Shown here: positions 31,468 through 39,928 of the stretch, one piece after another | Numbering within the stretch: position 1 is the stretch's first letter | Layout: each line of letters begins with the position of its first letter | NCBI GenBank assembly: GCA_948470475.1 | Contig: OX419343.1 | Location: forward strand, 11,908,067-11,972,066 | Direction of reading: 5' to 3' | DNA from: Galaxea fascicularis | Lineage: Eukaryota > Cnidaria > Anthozoa > Scleractinia > Euphylliidae | Length of the DNA stretch: 64,000 nucleotides | Translations under genes and position numbers: made by a program | The notes under the pieces: generated by a model | What the model saw: only the letters and a program-made list of their open reading frames with translations | What the model was told of the DNA's origin: nothing | Database searches by the model: none

Positions 31468-34400
31468 ATGAATAGAAAGTCACGCAGTGTCAAAGCCACT
31501 AGCTTCTTTGGCGACAAATCTCCGATCAACTGTGCCAATCTCGTTCCGCCGAGCCCCCTGACAAAACCTATCGAGCTTGAGGACGATTTGCGATTTCTCG
31601 TACTGGACGTGAACGCCCGCGACACCAATTACACCCACTGGATCTCTCCAGATACGACCGACAGGACAATCTTGGAACTGTATTCTCTTTTGTACCTACT
31701 CAACCGTATCTTTTATCATGCCGATAAAAAGTGTTGCTTGTTCGTGCAACAAAAGGAGCGACTCGTACCAGGCAATTTGCTCGTGCGCAAAGAGATCGTG
31801 GTCGGACACATGTTGTACTTTGGGTTCGATCGGCAAGTTTTCGAAGAGCTCCTCCCCACGTGTTTGACGTTGGCTCTAATGATCAATGCCAATTACCTCG
31901 ATGCCAGGCGTCTCTTTGTTAGCCCATTGTGCCTGGACGTTCTCAAGACCGAGGCAGCGACGTTTAACGTGATTAAAGGAGTCGGAATATCGATGCCCGG
32001 TGCGGGCACCAAAGGCCAAAATGTTGCCGGAGTATTTGGATCCTTCAAAACCTTGAGCGAATTGCGCAACGTTTTGATGGCTTATCACAGAGTGTCGCTC
32101 GCCCAAGCGGACACCGAAGATTCCGATGACGAAGGGGGTGGTTCGAGTAGCCAGCCGCAAGAGCGAGGTCGTTACGATCAATTGCGCCAGACCATGTCGC
32201 ATCTACTGCCCGACGAGTCGCTGACCGAGTTCGCCATTGGACTCACCACCTTACTCTCGGGGCCTTTTCTCTTTGAACGTTCATTTCGCATGACCCAGTC
32301 GTACCGGGAGATGCGAGACTTGTTCGCTCTCAATGGCCGGGATATTGGACTGGATGATTCCCAGATTCGGGACATCCTTTCGAGTAATCAGGCGGACTTG
32401 ATTCGAACGATAAGACAACACACGGAAGCACCGGCGCTCGCTGTTCAAACTCCCGTGCTTTTGGACTGCGTGCAAAATGCCGTTAAGAGATACCACTGGG
32501 AGCACGTGTTTCGTGTGGGGTCCGGTAACGGGATTCGATTTTGTTTTGATTTGACAGGTGGCATTGGCTGGAGGGTTCTCGAGGAGCACATGCGATTACC
32601 TTTTGATACTCCGCTATACACTATGGTGTTTCCCAGGGAACGAATCGACAAGGGCACACAGCGGATAAAAGACTACATCGACCAAGCATCGCTCGACAAG
32701 ATGGACGACATGAGACTCCAACTTGAAGCGTACAGTGCTGTCACCGCCCGAGAGCGGGGAGGAGAGATCGCCGACGTGAAAAGCGCAGTGGCTTATCGTC
32801 AAGGTGCCATCGAAGACGTTGCTCGCAAATACCCACTCTTCACAGACATGCGTACACTTTTGGACAAGTTGGCGGAAGTACTTCAACCTGGGAGCAAGGT
32901 CAGCGAACTCTATCGCGGTTCGTTTTCCGGATTGATCGGAAAGTTGATCGAAGACGGGGTGCGGAATCCCAACAAGCAGATGAGCACGGCATTACAATCG
33001 CTCGCCGATGCTTACCCGACACTGGTGGATCGCCGTCGCAATTTTCACGGGTTGCACCTAAACAGCCTCAAGAACGACTACACGGGACGATTCGTCATGG
33101 CCGTTCACAATCCCTTTGACCCGACGATAGAGACGTCGGACGGATTATTGATCAACGATTTTTTTACGTACATGGTGGCCTGTCATTCTCAACTGCCCGT
33201 CGAGACCATGGAACTTCGCTTGGCTGTCACTTCGGGAGTCGCAATAGATGGAAAGAACATCTGGGTGGGATGGCAGGGCCCGGCGGGTAGCGGAAAGACG
33301 ACGTGTGCCAAGTCGGTCTTGCACGGCATCAGCGCTTCCGATGGCCTGTGCATTCGCGGCATGGTCAGAGAGATGGATTCGACCACCACGGCTTCGCTAA
33401 AGTCGTTAAACGACGATCCTCTCCTCCACTGCAACGGCGTCGCGTTCATCAACGAGTTGAACGATGGCGGTAACGACAAATCGGGCACCCTGAAGGACGA
33501 CAGCAGCGAGAAGTCCACTCTGATGAAAAATTTTTTCGACTCGGGTATGAGTGCCGTGTACAGGGCAAGGGTGGACGAAGCGTCGAACGAGGTTCGCCAG
33601 AACGTACAGCACGTTATCTTCGAATGCGTTTTCGTCGCTCTTGCTAACAGTCTGGGCCTGTGTAGGTCGCTGACAGATCGAATGGTCATCCACGCCATCA
33701 ACAAAAAGGTGGAGTCTACGAGTGATCGCATGACAGTGACGGACATTTTTCGCCGAATGGATAGATTCAAAGTCGGACATTACGAAATTCTAAAACTCCT
33801 GGTCATTTCTCTCGTTTCCATGTTCGAATTTGTTGGATGCACTCTGGAAGACACGGACTATCTGACGGATATGGAACGACTCGTGTTTCAAGTGATAGAC
33901 AAAGAATTTCGAGACATGAACCTCGACGCCAACTTTCTCGGACGGGGTCGGCTTCTCGACAACATTCGGTCGCTCGCTCGGATGCTGGCGATGCACAGGG
34001 CAGTGCTGACAGTTCTCGGGTGCGTGGACACTTTCCGATCGTCGTGGCAAGAACACGATCCATCGACAGAAACGCTCGACCAATACAATCAACGCATGAT
34101 GCAATTAGTAGTCGACGATCTCGAGCGCATGTCGTTGCACGAATTGGTGCGCCGAGTACAGGAAGTGTATTGTCCTAGTCCGGCAGACTACATTGCCATC
34201 GTGACGATGGAGTGTCTGGACCAGAACCCCTACTTTCCCGTGTTTCGAGCCCTCGCGATATCCGTCATCGACCCAGCCAACCTGGAGAAGACTAGCGACG
34301 GACGCAACGTATTCGTCGTGCCAAACATGAGCTATGGGCGACTTTGCGACGTTCTCAACGATCAGCGCATCCCGTTTGAGAGCAAAGAGATTCGAAGCAT

Positions 34401-35916
34401 CCTCGAGGCGATGACAAACTCAATCGCGCGAGAAGGGATTCCGGTCATCACCGTGACAAATCAACAGGGAAGCCGTTCCAATAATGGCGGTAACTTCACC
34501 TCGTCATTCCAACTCGCGTTCGATGCGCGGATGGCGGCAGAGGTCGTGATCGAATCGGTCATGATGGATCTCGTGAATCGCCTAACCGAAGATATTCAAG
34601 ACAGGATCACGAAGGTCGTGGACGAGTTAGCACCCGGCGCCACTCGAGACCCACGCTTTACCAACGAGATGATCAAGATAAATACTGGAGATTACGGCAC
34701 TCGCGCCAGTCGGTTCTTTCGTTTCTTGGGTCAAATTCGACCAAACGGGTGGACGTTGCGTTACGCGAAGGAGGTCGTACAGAGTTACGATTCGAACACC
34801 AGATCCGTTCTCGTCAGCGTCGACTTCAATCATGCCCGAGTAAAGTTAATGACCAACTGGATGGTGTCGAATCTCGAAAATCCCAAAAACGTCAGGCAGA
34901 AGGAAGGCTATGTCAGAGTGCGTCAGATGAATCAATGCGCAGTGCTCGTTGCGACCATCGTCGACCTCCAAGTGCGCGATACGTTCGAGAACGGTCCAGC
35001 ATCGACCTCGGACAATTTGGGCCTGCTGCCATTTTACCAGACCGGCTCAACCGTGTACGTTCACCAGGCCATACCGATGCTCCGGCTGGGTACGACAGAA
35101 GATGTTGCGGCGCGATTGCGTGGAGCGTGCAGTCCACCGAACTACCCGATCGAGTATTGGACATTCGACGCGAGAAAACACCCGAGACTCTTGGAATCTC
35201 TCAAAAACACCAGTCTGTCTCGAATCGACACGAAATACACCACGACAGCCGACGCACTGGTGTGCGAACAAGACCTGGATGGTCGCAGCTCGGGTGCGTG
35301 GCTCCATGTTTCGCTCCTGTCTCGTTTGACGGACATGTTTCGCACGTCGTTGGCCATTTCCCCCGAAGTACCCAGGGAATTTGTCAGACGTTGCATGCGC
35401 CGACATTTGACGGATCGCAAGACGGTGCTTTATTTCAACAAGCGGGGCACCGGCCCGGCCCTCGACGTGGTGAAAGTGGACGAAGTTAGGTCGGCTTACG
35501 GTGGTCAACTTCCTTCCGTGGAACTACCTCGCCAAAAAGAGCGCGATTTCGTCACGGCCAGTTTGGCCATGATGCAAGAGGGACATACTACTACTCTCGG
35601 CATCAAAAGCGAACGGCTCGTGACCTTTCCTCGGCAACACGAGACGAGATACATCACCAGGAAGTACTTGGCGAGTTCGGGGAAGCTGAGCGAAATAGAA
35701 GAGAGCTGCACACGAGAATACGAGAACGATTTCCGAGCTCGAGACGAAGCCATCCAAAACAAAGTGGAAGCGCTCACAGAAGAGTGGCTCGACAGAGTCA
35801 GGGACAGGTATCGACCTCTCAGATTAGGACCGCCGATGTCGTCTGTGCAAGAGTTTATGGCTCAAGACGGAGAACAGACGAGAAAGCAAAACAGGGGCGT
35901 AAAACGAAAAATATAA
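31468..35916 (+). CDS. Very large AAA+/SF3-like NTPase
   Basis: At 1,482 residues this is the largest gene of the island. In its middle it has Walker A GPAGSGKT (about 604-611), a Walker B-like strand VAFINELND (about 657-665), a sensor-1-like Asn in VALANS and a candidate arginine finger in SLTDRM (about 736-741). This is the order of an AAA+ or SF3 (D5-like) replicative helicase. The 600 residues before and 700 after are unassigned; a primase domain is possible in the N-terminal part, but I see no catalytic DxD signature. Beside the polymerase, a replication role fits. Residues about 210-230 are acidic and low-complexity. The last 20 residues are basic and could be a nuclear localisation signal. 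Confidence 0.65.
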   Translation: MNRKSRSVKATSFFGDKSPINCANLVPPSPLTKPIELEDDLRFLVLDVNARDTNYTHWISPDTTDRTILELYSLLYLLNRIFYHADKKCCLFVQQKERLVPGNLLVRKEIVVGHMLYFGFDRQVFEELLPTCLTLALMINANYLDARRLFVSPLCLDVLKTEAATFNVIKGVGISMPGAGTKGQNVAGVFGSFKTLSELRNVLMAYHRVSLAQADTEDSDDEGGGSSSQPQERGRYDQLRQTMSHLLPDESLTEFAIGLTTLLSGPFLFERSFRMTQSYREMRDLFALNGRDIGLDDSQIRDILSSNQADLIRTIRQHTEAPALAVQTPVLLDCVQNAVKRYHWEHVFRVGSGNGIRFCFDLTGGIGWRVLEEHMRLPFDTPLYTMVFPRERIDKGTQRIKDYIDQASLDKMDDMRLQLEAYSAVTARERGGEIADVKSAVAYRQGAIEDVARKYPLFTDMRTLLDKLAEVLQPGSKVSELYRGSFSGLIGKLIEDGVRNPNKQMSTALQSLADAYPTLVDRRRNFHGLHLNSLKNDYTGRFVMAVHNPFDPTIETSDGLLINDFFTYMVACHSQLPVETMELRLAVTSGVAIDGKNIWVGWQGPAGSGKTTCAKSVLHGISASDGLCIRGMVREMDSTTTASLKSLNDDPLLHCNGVAFINELNDGGNDKSGTLKDDSSEKSTLMKNFFDSGMSAVYRARVDEASNEVRQNVQHVIFECVFVALANSLGLCRSLTDRMVIHAINKKVESTSDRMTVTDIFRRMDRFKVGHYEILKLLVISLVSMFEFVGCTLEDTDYLTDMERLVFQVIDKEFRDMNLDANFLGRGRLLDNIRSLARMLAMHRAVLTVLGCVDTFRSSWQEHDPSTETLDQYNQRMMQLVVDDLERMSLHELVRRVQEVYCPSPADYIAIVTMECLDQNPYFPVFRALAISVIDPANLEKTSDGRNVFVVPNMSYGRLCDVLNDQRIPFESKEIRSILEAMTNSIAREGIPVITVTNQQGSRSNNGGNFTSSFQLAFDARMAAEVVIESVMMDLVNRLTEDIQDRITKVVDELAPGATRDPRFTNEMIKINTGDYGTRASRFFRFLGQIRPNGWTLRYAKEVVQSYDSNTRSVLVSVDFNHARVKLMTNWMVSNLENPKNVRQKEGYVRVRQMNQCAVLVATIVDLQVRDTFENGPASTSDNLGLLPFYQTGSTVYVHQAIPMLRLGTTEDVAARLRGACSPPNYPIEYWTFDARKHPRLLESLKNTSLSRIDTKYTTTADALVCEQDLDGRSSGAWLHVSLLSRLTDMFRTSLAISPEVPREFVRRCMRRHLTDRKTVLYFNKRGTGPALDVVKVDEVRSAYGGQLPSVELPRQKERDFVTASLAMMQEGHTTTLGIKSERLVTFPRQHETRYITRKYLASSGKLSEIEESCTREYENDFRARDEAIQNKVEALTEEWLDRVRDRYRPLRLGPPMSSVQEFMAQDGEQTRKQNRGVKRKI

Positions 35917-35987
35917 GATCGAGTATGACTGCATTCTGGTTGCACAAAGACAAAAAAAAAATACAATTAACGCGCCATTTTGTCTGT

Positions 35988-36917
35988 TTAGTCTTTGTTT
36001 ATTGTTGCCTCCTTGCTTAGATAAAATTCTCCCAACATACCAGATAAGGTGTCTACGGCCTTTATCACAACGCTCGTGTCAATGAAACTTGTTAATTCGA
36101 GATGAGAAGGCCTGAGGCACGTCCCGGCTTTTTGGTCCTTGCTCACGCTCGCTAGCGAGTGTATTGCTCTCAACCCCTTCTCTTTTTCAGGAACCGTTCG
36201 CCCAAACGACCAAAATAACACTCGAAGGCGGATCTCATCGAGGGATTCTCCTTCGGATAGAATGTAGTGCCAACAGGCGCTCTGATCAGGTCCACTAAAA
36301 CAACGTCTGAGAACGGAAACGATCTGCTTCTTGGCCCATACCTCATTTTCACGATGACTTGCAGCTACCTTGGCAACCGAAAACTGATCTAGCGGATTGT
36401 GCGAGGGATCTAGCTTCAATAACATAGCATCTACTTCTTCTTGAGGTTGACGGGGATCGCTTTTTGCGCGGGTTAGATAGCGGGTGGTATCCGTGTCGGA
36501 TTTCTGAGCAATGGTGACTGGCAAAGAGGATAGACGGTGTAAGGAAACGCGATACACCACCTTTAACGGATTAAGAACGACAAACACCAAGTTTCCTCTA
36601 GTTTGGGTACGAATAACCACGTCGTACCCTTCGTCACGCAGACTAAGTGTCCCTTGCCTTGGATCCGATATGGTTTTTGCTTTCCCGTTGGGCCACTGGC
36701 ATTCCAACCGGACGACGTAGACCTCGGGCAGAGCGAGATGATCTTCGTGTTTTACGGTTCGAATGGTTCCATTCGATTGCATCAATCGCGTCAGGGCCGC
36801 CTCTAGGGACTCGGATCGAAGAAACTTTTTATCGTCTTCGTTTGGTGCCTTTGGGAGAGCACAGTAAAGAATGGGTGGAACATCGGTGGGTGGCGGTGGC
36901 GGTGGCGGCGACGACAT
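35988..36917 (-). CDS. Unknown protein with N-terminal polyproline
   Basis: 309 residues. It starts with seven prolines (SPPPPPPPT), then a mixed beta-rich domain without signal peptide, membrane segment or cysteine clusters. No family was recognised. Its length is close to that of herpesvirus triplex or other small capsid proteins, but this is not evidence. An AATAAA on the minus strand overlaps the final codons (about 35,998-36,003), and the gene converges with the large NTPase gene. Confidence 0.65.
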   Translation of the reverse strand: MSSPPPPPPPTDVPPILYCALPKAPNEDDKKFLRSESLEAALTRLMQSNGTIRTVKHEDHLALPEVYVVRLECQWPNGKAKTISDPRQGTLSLRDEGYDVVIRTQTRGNLVFVVLNPLKVVYRVSLHRLSSLPVTIAQKSDTDTTRYLTRAKSDPRQPQEEVDAMLLKLDPSHNPLDQFSVAKVAASHRENEVWAKKQIVSVLRRCFSGPDQSACWHYILSEGESLDEIRLRVLFWSFGRTVPEKEKGLRAIHSLASVSKDQKAGTCLRPSHLELTSFIDTSVVIKAVDTLSGMLGEFYLSKEATINKD

Positions 36918-37277
36918 GTCTGTTTTTTTTTTCTAACTGCGATCAAAGGCACGGTGGTCGATTATCGAAATGATCGGAGTTGGTGTTAATGATGTATTTT
37001 ATGTTGTTCGTGTTGTGAAATCCGGTGACGTAGCGAACGACGTAGCTAATTCGTCGTTATTGATGACTTGGCCCTCCCTAGAGTCATAGGTGCCGTGTTT
37101 GTTGTAGACGTCGCCGATACGTGTGACGTGAACATAAGAAAGCGACTCATCCGTGACGTAGCAAGAGGAGGTATTACGTCGTCATCGGTCACGTAGGGGA
37201 GTAGGCCATCAAACATTCTATAAATTCACAACAGCGATTACTACTCGATTCCAAACAACTTGAAAAACTGACACGCC
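36918..37277 (+). promoter_or_regulatory. Recombinase promoter region with TGACGT sites
   Basis: This 360-bp divergent spacer contains repeated CRE/ATF-like half-sites: TGACGTAG at 37,026, TGACGTG at 37,124, TGACGTAG at 37,154, and reverse-oriented forms near 37,175-37,195. A TATAAA at 37,219-37,224 lies 54 bases before the recombinase ATG. Confidence 0.5.
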
Positions 37278-39344
37278 ATGAGTTCAAGAGGGCGAAAGCA
37301 CCACAAGATTCGTTCCTGCCCTGTATCCGGTTGCAATTTCAACGGAGCGGACCTCAGACGACACTTGGCTTCCGAAAAGCACCGAGGTGATGTGGACGCT
37401 GACAGCGTCGATGCTATCGTCCAAATGGTCGACAAAGGAAAGAAAAGAAAAGGCTCTAACAGATTGCTTATACGCTGGTGCCCCGTGGAAGGTTGTGACT
37501 TTTTGACGCCTCACATGCGAAAACATCTCCAGAGAAAACACGGCATCGCAAACTCTGACAGGCTGGATGCCCTTCGGCAAATGTCCCTGCGTTACGAACC
37601 CAATAGATTGCCGCCCTCGTCTTCGCCCTCTGTTCGGGTTGACTTGGACGAAAGCGACGACGAGAAACCCCACGAAAACGACGAGGAGGACTACCAGCCG
37701 AGCGTCAAGTCCTTCTTTGAGTCGTCAAGAATCACCTCGGATCGTCATTGGTTTTTGGCAAACTTTTACAGTCATCTTGGTAGTGTCGACGAAGGTCAGA
37801 AGAGCGACAAGGAACGGTTGCAGCATGCTTCCCAGGTGCGAACGATTCTAGAGGACATTGATCCCCGAGGTAAAGACATTGAAAAGATAGCTGCTGACGA
37901 AGGGAAGGCCGTGTGGAATTTGTGGGTGGTGCAACGTCTCGGGGATGAAAACTCATTGAAGGCTTTGACCCTCGTCTCGTACCTGGGCTCGTTGAAGAAA
38001 TTTTTAAATTTTGTCATTCAAAGTCAGAAACGTCCTACCGAGAGAATCCCCCGCGTAAAGAAGGACACCGTAGCCATATGCGAGCAGATTATTGAAAAAC
38101 TCAAGGGTTGGCGGAGCACCATCATGAAAGGAAGCGCCGTCGAACGCAACGAACACTACCTGAAGGAATGTGACGAGCGCCTTACCCGGGAGGACTTTCA
38201 AGCATTTTTTAGATCTCCCGTGATCACCGAGGCAGAATCGCTGTTCGATTCGACTACGAGCAGGTGTTACAGCATACCACAATTTTCGCGTGCTCGCGAT
38301 TATCTCATTACACGTTTGGCCGTGTCCTGTGGTACCCGGCCAGGACCACTGGAAGCGGCTACTTTGGAGCATTTTGAGAGTGCCCGACGGGATTCTACCT
38401 TCAGTGATTGCTACGTGATGCTAGTGCCAAGACACAAGCGGCAAATGGACGGACCTGCCATTGTGACGATGGACGAGAGGTTGCACGAGTTTATCAAAGT
38501 ATACATCCGAGACATACGGCCTACGGTGGTTACCTCTCCCGACGAAAAACACTTGTTTCTCAAGCTAGATGGACAGCCGTTCACATCGGCCTCGATCGGT
38601 TACCGAGTCGCAGCACTGTGGTCGCGGTCGGGGGTTCGACAGGGGTTTAGCATCACTTGCACAAATTTTCGCAAATCGTTTGTAACCATGGTAGAGGAGG
38701 CCAACAAGGAAGAGCGATACAGGTCTGGAGGCGTGCGCCTCGACGACAATGACCTCAGAAAGTTACTGTGTCACTCTCACAAAACTGCATCTCTGTGGTA
38801 CATGAGAGAAAATTTGACTGCATTGGGAGCACGAGCTCACAATGCCCTACAACGCATACGAGAGGGCCCGTCTACAGATGTATGTCATGACGCGCAGTGC
38901 GAATCTGCTGCCAGTACGAGTCTAGCCATAAAGACCACCTCCACCGACACTCGGCCCAGTGTCATGCCTATGACCGCATCGTCTCCATCACCCCCGCTTC
39001 TGACATCGTCTTTACAACCCATCGAAGTGGAATCGACAACATCCCTCGCCTTGTCAGGATCCCCGGACTCGTCGACCGCTCTCTCGAGCTCGTCGGTTGC
39101 TCTATCTTGTTATCGGCAGCCACGTTCTCTGTCTCGGCCTCGGACACGCCGGGAATGGCCCCCCGAAGACACGGCAGCCATCGTACGGTATCTCAAAACA
39201 TCGAAAAGACGATGTCTCGGTAGGCGCGAAATTTACGACGCATTTCACGAGGAGCCGGAGCTGATTCCCATTTTTCAACGCGAAACTTGGACTCGTTGCC
39301 TTGATAAAATGAAGTGGGAACTTACGAGATTGAAGAAGCGATGA
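37278..39344 (+). CDS. Tyrosine recombinase with N-terminal zinc fingers
   Basis: 688 residues. Two zinc-finger-like modules open the protein: C14-x4-C19-x9-H29-x5-H35 and a second CPVEGC...HMRKHLQRKH at about 70-92. The catalytic domain carries the first Arg in CGTRPGP (about 354), a basic PRHKR (about 383), NFRKS (about 463-467; Asn replaces the His of HxxR) and CHSHKTASLWY (about 498-508), ending in the nucleophile Tyr. This order (R, K, [H]xxR, H, Y) is the signature of tyrosine recombinases, which cut and rejoin DNA through a covalent phosphotyrosine. A basic, helical C-terminal domain follows (about 620-688). It is the best candidate for the enzyme that integrated the island. A Crypton-like element inserted into the virus is the alternative. 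Confidence 0.82.
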   Translation: MSSRGRKHHKIRSCPVSGCNFNGADLRRHLASEKHRGDVDADSVDAIVQMVDKGKKRKGSNRLLIRWCPVEGCDFLTPHMRKHLQRKHGIANSDRLDALRQMSLRYEPNRLPPSSSPSVRVDLDESDDEKPHENDEEDYQPSVKSFFESSRITSDRHWFLANFYSHLGSVDEGQKSDKERLQHASQVRTILEDIDPRGKDIEKIAADEGKAVWNLWVVQRLGDENSLKALTLVSYLGSLKKFLNFVIQSQKRPTERIPRVKKDTVAICEQIIEKLKGWRSTIMKGSAVERNEHYLKECDERLTREDFQAFFRSPVITEAESLFDSTTSRCYSIPQFSRARDYLITRLAVSCGTRPGPLEAATLEHFESARRDSTFSDCYVMLVPRHKRQMDGPAIVTMDERLHEFIKVYIRDIRPTVVTSPDEKHLFLKLDGQPFTSASIGYRVAALWSRSGVRQGFSITCTNFRKSFVTMVEEANKEERYRSGGVRLDDNDLRKLLCHSHKTASLWYMRENLTALGARAHNALQRIREGPSTDVCHDAQCESAASTSLAIKTTSTDTRPSVMPMTASSPSPPLLTSSLQPIEVESTTSLALSGSPDSSTALSSSSVALSCYRQPRSLSRPRTRREWPPEDTAAIVRYLKTSKRRCLGRREIYDAFHEEPELIPIFQRETWTRCLDKMKWELTRLKKR

Positions 39345-39360
39345 CAGTCGGAGTTTGAAC

Positions 39361-39855
39361 ATGGGGAAGTCAAAGAAGGATCGTCCTCGGCGCCGAGACT
39401 GCAAAGGTGACCAATTGCCGACAGTGTTAAAGGAGCTTCGGAAGCGCAAACTCCAACCCCTTCGACTGATTCACCCAGAACACGTCGACGAGCCTTTGTA
39501 CGAAGGGTGTTATGAACGATTTTTTCGCACAGTGGGAATACCTCGCACGGACCGAGTTCTTTACGAGGTGGCCAAAATGCCATCGCTCCTCCGCGTCCGA
39601 CGCGGATACAAAGGACGACATACAAACCCTGACGACGACGAAAATTGCACCGAATCTCACGATCATGCAAGTGACAAGGTTTCTATGGAAGCACCAAGCG
39701 AAGATGTAATGAAACACATAAACGCTGTTCTTTGTACGATGAGACCTTGCGAATTTGACGCGGCTGGGTTTGACGAAAACGATCCCTCACACATAACAGA
39801 AGAAAGTCTGGTCAAAAGCATCGGCCACGACGATCTCGTTTCGTTGAGTAAATGA
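39361..39855 (+). CDS. Small basic protein downstream of the recombinase
   Basis: 164 residues from the ATG at 39,361, 16 bases after the recombinase stop. The N-terminal 30 residues are very basic (GKSKKDRPRRRDCKG), suggesting nucleic acid binding or nuclear localisation. The rest is mixed, with an acidic stretch (NPDDDENC). No family was recognised. An AATAAA lies at 39,856-39,861, directly after the stop. Confidence 0.6.
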   Translation: MGKSKKDRPRRRDCKGDQLPTVLKELRKRKLQPLRLIHPEHVDEPLYEGCYERFFRTVGIPRTDRVLYEVAKMPSLLRVRRGYKGRHTNPDDDENCTESHDHASDKVSMEAPSEDVMKHINAVLCTMRPCEFDAAGFDENDPSHITEESLVKSIGHDDLVSLSK

Positions 39856-39928
39856 AATAAAATACACAAAAACAGTCAATCTTTAGTGGATGTGCTTTTT
39901 TTTTATTGTAAATCATTTCCATAGTTAG

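Noticed and set aside
31468..35916. Largest gene considered as the major capsid protein
   Set aside because: The central Walker A, Walker B, sensor and arginine-finger series identifies an NTPase.
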